A program made the position numbers and the translations under genes. This document shows, piece by piece, positions 27,317 to 34,340 of a stretch of DNA of 64,000 nt (position 1 is the first letter of the stretch; each line of letters starts with the position of its first letter). Where the stretch lies: contig NZ_ACGK02000001.1 in assembly GCF_000159235.2 (NCBI RefSeq), forward strand, positions 620,001-684,000, in the 5' to 3' direction. The notes under the pieces are model-generated. The model ran no database searches, was not told where the DNA came from, and worked only from the letters and a program-made list of their open reading frames with translations. The stretch is from Fannyhessea vaginae DSM 15829 (GTDB taxonomy: Bacteria > Actinomycetota > Coriobacteriia > Coriobacteriales > Atopobiaceae).

Positions 27317-28233
27317 ATGCCTTGTTGGTTTTTATCGGCTGTATGGTAGTACTTCCTAGCATGGCTCTTTCTTCTAAAACACTTGTATACTTACAAATGC
27401 AAAAACTTGCGTATGTGCTGTGTAAATTTATCGCTCGAACTCCTCTTATACGCTTTCTTTTGTCGTATAAAACGTTTACAACAATTGCTTTGTATGTGCA
27501 GGCTCGTGCCCGAAAACTTGGATATACACTCCGTGTAGAGGATGCATGCGCTGTAACACTTATTTTGTTTGTTGTAATGCTTATTTCGGTATTGCTGTTT
27601 TCACGTTCATTCGCGGCACCGCTGTTATGTGCAGCATGTTGCGTATGTGCTTGCCCCATGTTTGCTCATCGTCTTGAGCAGCTTCAAAAGACCACATTAT
27701 GCCATGATATGCCTGATATTTTTAGAATGCTTGGTATGGCACTTGCAGCCGGACAAACATTTTCACAAGCTATTGCATATGTGGGACAACATCAACCGGG
27801 AGAAGCAGGAAAAGCTTTTCAAAAGGCCTCTCTCAAGTTGCGCTGTGGTAGTTCAATATCAGAGGTACTTAATGATATGGCTCATACACTGCAAGCTCCC
27901 GGTGTGAAGTTTTTGATTACGGCACTATTTATATCTCAGCGAACAGGTGCACCGTTGAAATCACTTTTTAGGCAGTCGGCGCAGCTTGTAGAACAGCAGG
28001 AAAAGTTCAAAAAATTACTCTCTGTAAAAACTGCACAAGCACGTTTAAGCATACGAGTTGTTTCAAGTTTGCCTTTGGTACTTATATCTGTTCTATCGTG
28101 TATCTCTTTAGATTTTCAAAAGGGGATTACACGGCCTGCTGGTCTCATTTCTTTAGGTATTGCAGCTTTTTTAGATTTTATTGCATTGATGATTATTCGC
28201 TCACTTCTGAAAGGGGCATTCCATGACATCTAA
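27289..28233 (+). CDS. tadB: Tad pilus inner-membrane platform protein TadB
   Basis: This 314-residue type II secretion F-domain protein has an early membrane segment, a second near residues 85-115, a cytoplasmic GspF domain (HDMPDIFRMLGMALAAGQTFSQAI, typical of TadB) and two C-terminal membrane segments. TadB and TadC form the membrane platform acted on by TadA. The start at 27289 lies inside tadA but is well supported by GAGGAGG upstream. Its 3' end overlaps the tadC start by 11 bp. Confidence 0.92.
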   Translation: METASLCCLNALLVFIGCMVVLPSMALSSKTLVYLQMQKLAYVLCKFIARTPLIRFLLSYKTFTTIALYVQARARKLGYTLRVEDACAVTLILFVVMLISVLLFSRSFAAPLLCAACCVCACPMFAHRLEQLQKTTLCHDMPDIFRMLGMALAAGQTFSQAIAYVGQHQPGEAGKAFQKASLKLRCGSSISEVLNDMAHTLQAPGVKFLITALFISQRTGAPLKSLFRQSAQLVEQQEKFKKLLSVKTAQARLSIRVVSSLPLVLISVLSCISLDFQKGITRPAGLISLGIAAFLDFIALMIIRSLLKGAFHDI

Positions 28234-28402
28234 TGGCTTAATTTCGATAATGCAAAGCGGACTCTTGATATTTTTGGGCTGCAGTATTTTTTTGAGAACG
28301 CGACCTCATTATATGGATACCGCACGTGCGAGCAGGGTTTCTTCGTTTTTTGCACCAGCTTTAATACGCGATATAAAAACTAGGATTTTTGAATTTCCCT
28401 GA
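28223..28402 (+). CDS. tadC: TadC N-terminal fragment ending at an in-frame TGA
   Basis: A 59-residue frame begins with ATG at 28223, inside the last codons of tadB, with GAAAGGGG about 7 bases upstream. It encodes one membrane segment (residues about 7-24) and a basic stretch, then stops at TGA (28400-28402). The same frame then continues without another stop into the GspF-type domain ending at 28882. Read across the TGA the product would be about 219 residues, a reasonable length for a TadC protein. So this is either the 5' part of a nonsense-broken tadC, a readthrough gene or a separately translated small membrane protein. Confidence 0.7.
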   Translation: MTSNGLISIMQSGLLIFLGCSIFLRTRPHYMDTARASRVSSFFAPALIRDIKTRIFEFP

Positions 28403-28420
28403 ATACATCAATATTATGTA

Positions 28421-28882
28421 ATGCTTACGAGGAAAAGGAACCGTATGATGTGCTTGCAGGAACTTCCTACCTTACTTGATGTTATAACTTTGGGTCTTTC
28501 ATCAGGCCTTTCTTTTGAAGCCTCATTGGATTTATATTGCATGCATTATAACGGCGTTCTTGCACAATTATTTCAACGTCAATTGTTGCAATATAGATTG
28601 GGCGTTATTTCTAGGCGAGCTGCTTTACAAGATATTGCTGACGATTTACATATTGATGCTCTTACACGTTTTACTTCAACGGTTATACAAGCACTTGAAT
28701 GTGGATCGCCTTTAGTTGGAGTTTTATCGGATCAGGCACAAAGTATTCGAGATGCCCAGCGCTTTGAGTTGGAAGAAGAGATTGAAAAAATACCAGTTAA
28801 AATGCTCATACCTATGGGTGTACTTATCGTGCCAGCTATGCTTATTTCGATTATGGGGCCTCTTCTTGCTTCTGCCGTATAG
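28421..28882 (+). CDS. tadC: TadC C-terminal (GspF-domain) portion
   Basis: This frame encodes the conserved TadC core: LQELPTLLDVITLGLSSGLS, followed by the helical F domain and a C-terminal membrane segment (VLIVPAMLISIMGPLLASAV). It is in the same frame as the 59-codon fragment upstream and separated from it by the TGA and six codons. It could be translated alone from the ATG at 28445, which has AGGAAAAGGA about 6 bases upstream, as well as from 28421. TadC pairs with TadB in the pilus platform. Whether a functional TadC needs the N-terminal membrane segment cannot be told from sequence. Confidence 0.75.
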   Translation: MLTRKRNRMMCLQELPTLLDVITLGLSSGLSFEASLDLYCMHYNGVLAQLFQRQLLQYRLGVISRRAALQDIADDLHIDALTRFTSTVIQALECGSPLVGVLSDQAQSIRDAQRFELEEEIEKIPVKMLIPMGVLIVPAMLISIMGPLLASAV

Positions 28883-28951
28883 TCTTGAGCAGCAGCTGAA
28901 AGCTTTTGAATCAAGTTGAATATACGTTGATATTGAACTGAAAGGACGCAT

Positions 28952-29167
28952 ATGTATTATAAACTTCATGCCTTAACGCAACGCCTGTATAAAAATATGC
29001 AGTGCCGTCTTGCAACGTTTCGTGTTGATACGTTGGGTCAAGGTACAACCGAATATGCCATCTTGGTTGGTGTTCTTGTTGTTATAGCTATTTTGGCTAT
29101 CATTTCCTTTAAAGGAAAGATACAAGAATTATGGGATGCAATCAAAAACGGTATTGAACAATTGTAA
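28952..29167 (+). CDS. flp: Flp-type pilin
   Basis: A 71-residue prepilin: a long leader of about 33 residues ending in a glycine, then QGTTEYAILVGVLVVIAILAI, the Flp motif with the conserved Glu-Tyr pair. Cleavage is expected after the glycine of LG/QGTTEY by a TadV/CpaA-type prepilin peptidase, which is not in this window. The mature pilin of about 38 residues is a helix that polymerises into the pilus. AAAGGA lies before the ATG. Confidence 0.9.
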   Translation: MYYKLHALTQRLYKNMQCRLATFRVDTLGQGTTEYAILVGVLVVIAILAIISFKGKIQELWDAIKNGIEQL

Positions 29168-29173
29168 GCGTGT

Positions 29174-29767
29174 ATGATGCACAGACATGTAAAATATCAA
29201 CCCGTCAGCTTTCCTTTTATGCTTAAACGCTATATTGCAGTAGTGCTTGTTTTGGTAATTGTAACCTGGATAGCACCCTTTATATGGTTTGTTGTACTTT
29301 GTCCAAGCGTCTCTTCTGAAAGCCAGAATCAATCTGATGTAGAGCCATTTGACGAATTGAGTGATAGTGCCTCACGGGCACCTGAATCACCTACGCATTT
29401 GTCTTTGGAACATCAGCAAAATGACTCACAAACAATTGCTATAAACAACGTGATAAGTGTGGATGATCAAGCTGCTATCGAAAATTTTATTAAGGATGAT
29501 TTTCAAACGTCTTTAACCTGCGAAAGTTCGATTTCTCAGGTGATACGCTGCGTACTTACTACGTATAGGAATAAATCCGCATGTAAATTAGTCAAAAGCG
29601 GTTATTTTGATCTGCTGGGTCACATGTGGATGTGTATTATTCAACACCATGAATGGATAGATGTATGCCGTGTGCAAACGGATGTGTCTTCTAAAGGATG
29701 CAAAGTAACGAGGCTACGTATGCGCTATGAGCAATGGAGCGAGCAAGCACAGCAAAACACGGAGTAA
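29174..29767 (+). CDS. Unknown membrane-anchored protein within the Tad operon
   Basis: I do not recognise this 197-residue protein. It has a single membrane segment (about residues 20-42), a polar acidic and Ser-rich region (about 45-95), then a globular domain containing a few cysteines. The arrangement suggests an extracellular domain tethered to the membrane. It lies 6 bp after flp and before a second pilin-like gene, so it is probably part of the pilus machine, perhaps a minor-subunit partner. The RBS is weak, and ATG at 29174 or 29177 could be used. Confidence 0.65.
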   Translation: MMHRHVKYQPVSFPFMLKRYIAVVLVLVIVTWIAPFIWFVVLCPSVSSESQNQSDVEPFDELSDSASRAPESPTHLSLEHQQNDSQTIAINNVISVDDQAAIENFIKDDFQTSLTCESSISQVIRCVLTTYRNKSACKLVKSGYFDLLGHMWMCIIQHHEWIDVCRVQTDVSSKGCKVTRLRMRYEQWSEQAQQNTE

Positions 29768-29821
29768 TGTGTGTCTGTGCTTAAGACGTCTTAATGCGTT
29801 ATGTGGAAAACAGAGGTATAT

Positions 29822-30127
29822 ATGAGCTTTCTAAAAGGTGCTACAAATGAAGCCACTTCTCATAGGGTTTTGTCTGCCAAGTTGCATAAATCTCTTCGGC
29901 GTCTGTTTTCTGGTTGCTGGATATTCAAACATATACCGAGTCGTTGTGGTCAGGGGAGTTTGGAATATGTGTTGGTAACGGTAGCTTTTCTATCAATGAT
30001 CCTTGCGCTGAGTGCTCTATGGCATGCATGGGCTAACAAAGATCTTTTACAAAGATCGATTGACGCTTCGTCTCATACAACTGCTCAAGGAGTGATTGGT
30101 GATGTACAGGATATCCTTCTTTATTAG
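29822..30127 (+). CDS. Pilin-like (class III prepilin/TadE-like) minor subunit
   Basis: A protein of about 101 residues with a basic leader and the motif CGQGSLEYVLVTVAFLSMILALSALW, which resembles a prepilin cleavage region with the conserved Glu-Tyr and a hydrophobic helix. This makes it a candidate minor pilin. I prefer the ATG at 29822 (AGAGG 6 bases upstream) to 29801. Its 3' end overlaps the next gene by 26 bp. Confidence 0.72.
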   Translation: MSFLKGATNEATSHRVLSAKLHKSLRRLFSGCWIFKHIPSRCGQGSLEYVLVTVAFLSMILALSALWHAWANKDLLQRSIDASSHTTAQGVIGDVQDILLY

Positions 30128-30605
30128 CTGGCTTTATGGCTATGTACGTCAGCGCCAAGGACAATCAACAGTTGAAGCTGCCGCACTGTTGCCCATAATT
30201 TTTATACTGTGCGCATTGTTGTTGCAACCTATCATTCTTTCTTTCAGTTTATCGGTTATGCAGAGAACGGCAGCAGAAACAGCACGTGTAGCAGCTACTG
30301 ATTTTGATGGATCTTATAAAGATTGTCAGGGTTTTGCCCTACGCAGACTAGAAGCGCTCCCACGTTTGGACATGTTTCACTCCGGTGATGAGTCGGATTG
30401 GGTGATTGAAATATCTCGTGATGAGCATGAAGTAGAAGTATCTATAACTGGGCATGTAACACCACTACCTTTATGGAAAGAGTTTCTCGAAATGTTTCAT
30501 GAAAAAGATGACCGTGGCTTGATACTTCGCGCCCACATTAAACAGGCGTATCAATCTTCCTGGTTAGGAGGTTCATATGACGAATGGATGCAAATTTGGA
30601 ATTGA
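30102..30605 (+). CDS. tadE: TadE-like pseudopilin
   Basis: A TadE-type protein of about 167 residues: a short basic leader, RQGQSTVEAAALLPIIFILCALLLQ (prepilin-like cleavage and Glu at position 5 after it) and an external domain. TadE/F proteins are pseudopilins needed for Flp pilus assembly. The ATG at 30102 has CAAGGAG upstream; TTG and GTG codons just before it are in frame. It overlaps the previous gene and, by 29 bp, the next one. Confidence 0.83.
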   Translation: MYRISFFISWLYGYVRQRQGQSTVEAAALLPIIFILCALLLQPIILSFSLSVMQRTAAETARVAATDFDGSYKDCQGFALRRLEALPRLDMFHSGDESDWVIEISRDEHEVEVSITGHVTPLPLWKEFLEMFHEKDDRGLILRAHIKQAYQSSWLGGSYDEWMQIWN

Positions 30606-32613
30606 ATCGCATACACATGTTTCGCCGTTGAGTATATTTATTGCGGATAGGAAGGGATATACAACCACAAGCCTTGCGTGCGTACTGTTGGTAACACTTT
30701 CGCTTATTTTTTCACTGGCAATGCTTCACTGGATTTCAAGTAGAGCTGCAGACATTCAAGAAGTTGCCGATGCCACAGCACTTGCGGGTTCAAACTGTGT
30801 CTCATCGTTTGTAACGATTGTGCATGTCTTGGATGCCTTTGTTTTAAGTTTGGGATTAGTAGGGATGCTTGTATACGCTGTTGGATTGGTTGCTGCGGCA
30901 GTGCCGATTTTAAATGCATTTTCACCGCCTTTGCTTGATGTGGGGACGCAAGTATTTTTGGCACGGCAACGTTTTGCAAAAAGCGCTTATGCTGGAATTC
31001 AAAAATTTGAGCAAGCTTTACCTGCTCTTATTGCGTACAATTCACTTTCATGCGCGTATGCCAATAGCAGCGAAACATGTCCTTATGTTGGACTTGCAGT
31101 TCCATATCCATTTGTTTCTAAAAGTTCATATCCAGCTTTGACGGTAAGCGTTGATTCTAAGGATCTCAATAATGGTGGAAAACAGTTGCACGATCAATCA
31201 AAGGAACTAGAAGCCATAGAAAAAGAGATGAGTGAAAATAAATTGAGAGCATATCAGGCAGATTGCGTGGATAATCCGCATTGTATGAGAAGCCGTGCAG
31301 CTGATTTAACGTATTTGGATGGATCTCATAATCGCACGTATTCATATGACGAATGGGAGTTTGAGTTTGCAAGACAACGTGCAGAATCTTATTATGCGCA
31401 ACGTCAAAGCATGGAAGTTCCTAAAAATTTGAGTTGGGATGAATATTGCCGATCTTGTGCTCGCAAGCAATTCTATTCATATGCGTATAAAAAAATCTCA
31501 GCTGTTTCATGCCAAAATGATGAGAACCTCTTTAATTTGCCTGAATTACCTCACAATGCAGATTCTGTAAGAGGATGCGAACTTTATACCGACAAACTAT
31601 GGCCTGCATCATATGAAGATGGGAAGTTAGTGGCGCATTGTTCAATTGAGTATATGAATACCTCACCTGCTTGCTATGTGAGTCTACAAGAAATTGAACA
31701 AGGGGTAGCAAAAAGTAGTTCAACCGATGCGATAAATATATCTATTATGGGAAAAGTAGCTTCGGCATCCACGAATATTAACAATGGATTTGAATATTAT
31801 TGGAAGATATTTCAACAAGCCGCGCGTGCTTATGCAAAAGCGCAAGAAAAAGCTGAAGAAGTTCAGCAAAAAATGCAAGAACAAGCCGAAACTACAGCAA
31901 CTGCGTTTGATAAGGCTTTAGCACTTATAGGAACAGGACGGCCTCATTTGTGTCCGCCTGGTGCATATGGATGTGTTGCATTTGTCATTCGTTCCTCTGA
32001 ACTTAAAACACCAGACAATCTAGTTTCTTCTTTTACCAGTTCAGCTCAACTACCTGGTGGTATAGCACTTTCGGCAGCTACGCTTGCCCCCGACGCCACA
32101 GATTCACAAAATGCTGTACTTAAAAGAACGGCAGAAGAAGTAAAAAAGTTGGATTTTCCGCTCGTATCTCCCGTAATAAGCTCGCTTTGCACACTCTGGG
32201 CTGACTTACTTGAAAATTACGGATCACTCTATGATCACATGAGCTCAATAACTGATGGTGTTTTTGGGAGTTTAAGTTTCTCTGGAAATTCTAAGATTGG
32301 TATGTGGCTAAAGCATAGACTCGGTGAAGTTATCACAAGTTTTGGGTTTGAGCCTGTGGATCTTCGTCTTCTAAAACCTGTACGTGTCAATTCTCAATAT
32401 GTCTTACATAAAGCGGGTCTATCTCAAAACGATCAGCTACGCGCTTGGATCGAAAAAATGCCTCGTGATCCTCAAACGTTTAAAAAACGCTATCTTGAAA
32501 AACTAAAAAAGTTTTTGGGAGATGATTCGTTCACAATTGCACAAATCCCTAAACTAGGTTCGGAAGAATCTTATCCGATACGCCTGGATTTATCGTTTTT
32601 ATTAGAGAAATAG
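30577..32613 (+). CDS. TadG-like membrane-anchored pilus protein
   Basis: A 678-residue protein with a membrane segment at about 30-55, then SSRAADIQEVADATALAG, which is the post-anchor segment seen in TadG-type proteins. A second hydrophobic region lies at about 85-125. The large external part is rich in cysteines (for example around residues 165-235 and 285-355) and has a probable coiled coil near 405-445 (KAQEKAEEVQQKMQEQAE). The start is set by TAGGAGG 5 bases upstream. It is translationally coupled to the TadE-like gene. Function beyond pilus assembly or anchoring is unknown. Confidence 0.75.
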   Translation: MTNGCKFGIESHTHVSPLSIFIADRKGYTTTSLACVLLVTLSLIFSLAMLHWISSRAADIQEVADATALAGSNCVSSFVTIVHVLDAFVLSLGLVGMLVYAVGLVAAAVPILNAFSPPLLDVGTQVFLARQRFAKSAYAGIQKFEQALPALIAYNSLSCAYANSSETCPYVGLAVPYPFVSKSSYPALTVSVDSKDLNNGGKQLHDQSKELEAIEKEMSENKLRAYQADCVDNPHCMRSRAADLTYLDGSHNRTYSYDEWEFEFARQRAESYYAQRQSMEVPKNLSWDEYCRSCARKQFYSYAYKKISAVSCQNDENLFNLPELPHNADSVRGCELYTDKLWPASYEDGKLVAHCSIEYMNTSPACYVSLQEIEQGVAKSSSTDAINISIMGKVASASTNINNGFEYYWKIFQQAARAYAKAQEKAEEVQQKMQEQAETTATAFDKALALIGTGRPHLCPPGAYGCVAFVIRSSELKTPDNLVSSFTSSAQLPGGIALSAATLAPDATDSQNAVLKRTAEEVKKLDFPLVSPVISSLCTLWADLLENYGSLYDHMSSITDGVFGSLSFSGNSKIGMWLKHRLGEVITSFGFEPVDLRLLKPVRVNSQYVLHKAGLSQNDQLRAWIEKMPRDPQTFKKRYLEKLKKFLGDDSFTIAQIPKLGSEESYPIRLDLSFLLEK

Positions 32614-32640
32614 TGTCATAGATAGCAAAGGTTGTAAGTC

Positions 32641-33204
32641 ATGTTTGATAACACTCTGCACCATCTCTGTAGTGCCCTTGCTGCGCGTATCGACATTTTT
32701 TGCAGTAACAATAGAAATGTATGCCGCTTCAACTCCCATATTGCAGTCCTACAAGATAATGCAGGTCAGATGTGTGTTGAGCTGGTAGTGCTCATGCCTA
32801 TTATTCTGGTAGTTATCTTGATTTCATATAATGTTGGCATGTATTGCAACTTATGTAGTCGCTTTGATCGTTGCGCGCGCGAGGCGATACTTGTTCAAGG
32901 TGTTGCTCCTGCTGGAGAACAAAGTGCTCAGCATGCATGCGAGGAAATTCAAAATCAACTACAAGCATCAATGGATACAGAGCTTTGTGATATTGAAGTA
33001 CAAAATGATGCTTTGCATGCGGATCCATCGCGTCCTTTGTCCTATGCAGTTTCGCCTCTTCTTACCAGATATACCTGCACTATGAAATATAAACCTTGGC
33101 CATCATCGTTTGTTTGCGCAGGTGTTGCGTTTAGTCCCCAAGCCTATGTTGAGCATAAAAAGTTTCTTGTAGTTGATAGATTTAGAGCAGGAGTATTGGT
33201 GTAA
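32641..33204 (+). CDS. TadE/TadF-like pseudopilin
   Basis: A 187-residue protein with a long leader of about 45 residues and the segment AGQMCVELVVLMPIILVVILI, again with a Glu five to six residues after a Gly-Gln, followed by an external domain with several cysteines. It resembles TadF/TadE pseudopilins. AAAGG stands upstream. It is 27 bp after the TadG-like gene and 2 bp before the DUF192 gene. Confidence 0.75.
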   Translation: MFDNTLHHLCSALAARIDIFCSNNRNVCRFNSHIAVLQDNAGQMCVELVVLMPIILVVILISYNVGMYCNLCSRFDRCAREAILVQGVAPAGEQSAQHACEEIQNQLQASMDTELCDIEVQNDALHADPSRPLSYAVSPLLTRYTCTMKYKPWPSSFVCAGVAFSPQAYVEHKKFLVVDRFRAGVLV

Positions 33205-33206
33205 TT

Positions 33207-33548
33207 ATGACTATAAAGCTTATAAAAACCTCTTCACAAACTATGTTGGGGGAGTTTGAAGTTCTTGAATCAATATGCGCAAAGTTACGAGGACTTATAG
33301 GAACAACCACGCAGCATAGAGGCGTTATTCTTGCTCGATGTTCTTCGATTCATACGTATTGGATGGCGTATCCGCTTGATGTTGCTTTTATTGATAGCCG
33401 TGGGGTAGTGATAAAAAGCTGTCGCAATCTGAAGCCCTGGCATGTTAGGACAGCGAGGAAGGCTCAATGGACTATTGAGCGTCCGTGTTCGATGACGGCA
33501 TGGTTTAAAGAAGGTGATCGAATTATGTTTGAAGGGTGCATTTGCTAG
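33207..33548 (+). CDS. DUF192 family protein
   Basis: This 113-residue protein fits DUF192 (COG1430): KLRGLIG, GVILARCSSIHTYWMAYPLDVAFID, a family core, and a late basic region. The biochemical role of DUF192 is unknown; members are commonly small and often occur beside Tad genes in actinobacteria. No signal peptide is seen, so a cytoplasmic location is likely here. It sits 2 bp after the pseudopilin gene, so it is part of the operon. Confidence 0.85.
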   Translation: MTIKLIKTSSQTMLGEFEVLESICAKLRGLIGTTTQHRGVILARCSSIHTYWMAYPLDVAFIDSRGVVIKSCRNLKPWHVRTARKAQWTIERPCSMTAWFKEGDRIMFEGCIC

Positions 33549-33570
33549 TTCAACGTGAAAGGAGTTATTT

Positions 33571-34197
33571 ATGCAGTTTATGAGGGAGGCCAATCATCTT
33601 GAGATGATGAACAGTACGAAAGATCTAGATTCTGAATCAGTTGATATTACCAATACGCTTCATATACCTATGGAGTCTTATATGAAGACAGCCGAAAGCA
33701 TTTCACGTGCTTCGGCTGATAGCAAAGATGCAGTGCAACACATGTGCACGACGAAACGTTGTCCTGTATGTGATGAAGAACTTTTTGAAGATATGAACAT
33801 ATGCTATGGGTGCTTATATGATTTTTCTCGCACTTCGTCTGACCGAGAGCAGGGAAAATATGAAGCCCATCCAAGCGCGCAGCAAAAGTCTGATATGCAT
33901 ACTAACGAGCTTACCAGTTCCGAATTTTTGATTCACTCTGAAATTCTTGACACAAAAATTCGCTTTAGTAATCAGTTACGAGTGGGAAGATCATCCTCTA
34001 ATGATGTTGTCTTGCACGCTCATTCTGTTTCGCGTAATCATATCAGAATCTTTATTAACAAAGATGAGGTATTAGTAGAGGATTGTGGAGCAACTAATGA
34101 AGCAAAAATTCATGGTCGCGCGATTATGGATCCTGTATCAGTTATGGTAGGTGATACGATTGACGTATGCGGAATTACGTTTACACGGCTCTCGTAA
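33571..34197 (+). CDS. Zinc-ribbon FHA-domain protein
   Basis: The 208-residue protein has a disordered N-terminus, a zinc ribbon (CPVCDEELFEDMNICYGC, about residues 64-81) and a C-terminal FHA domain (RVGRSSSNDVVLHAHSVSRNH, then EDCGATNEAKIHGRAI). FHA domains read phosphothreonine peptides, so this would link the pilus operon to Ser/Thr kinase signalling. No kinase is in the window. AAAGGAG lies 8 bases before the ATG. It is the last gene of the Tad run. Confidence 0.88.
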   Translation: MQFMREANHLEMMNSTKDLDSESVDITNTLHIPMESYMKTAESISRASADSKDAVQHMCTTKRCPVCDEELFEDMNICYGCLYDFSRTSSDREQGKYEAHPSAQQKSDMHTNELTSSEFLIHSEILDTKIRFSNQLRVGRSSSNDVVLHAHSVSRNHIRIFINKDEVLVEDCGATNEAKIHGRAIMDPVSVMVGDTIDVCGITFTRLS

Positions 34198-34340
34198 TAT
34201 ATTGTTATGAGTTGATTATGCATTGTGAGCACTTCGTTTGCAGCTTCATTGTCACCTATGATCATAGCTATTTACAATGGTTCTTTGATATACTTGTCTA
34301 TATGTGTTTACCTGTTCTTAAGCTATGAGAATGGATATAG

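Noticed and set aside
28223..28882. TGA as a sense codon (alternative genetic code)
   Set aside because: TGA ends several clear genes in the window, such as the ecfA2 frame, and tryptophan is encoded by TGG throughout.
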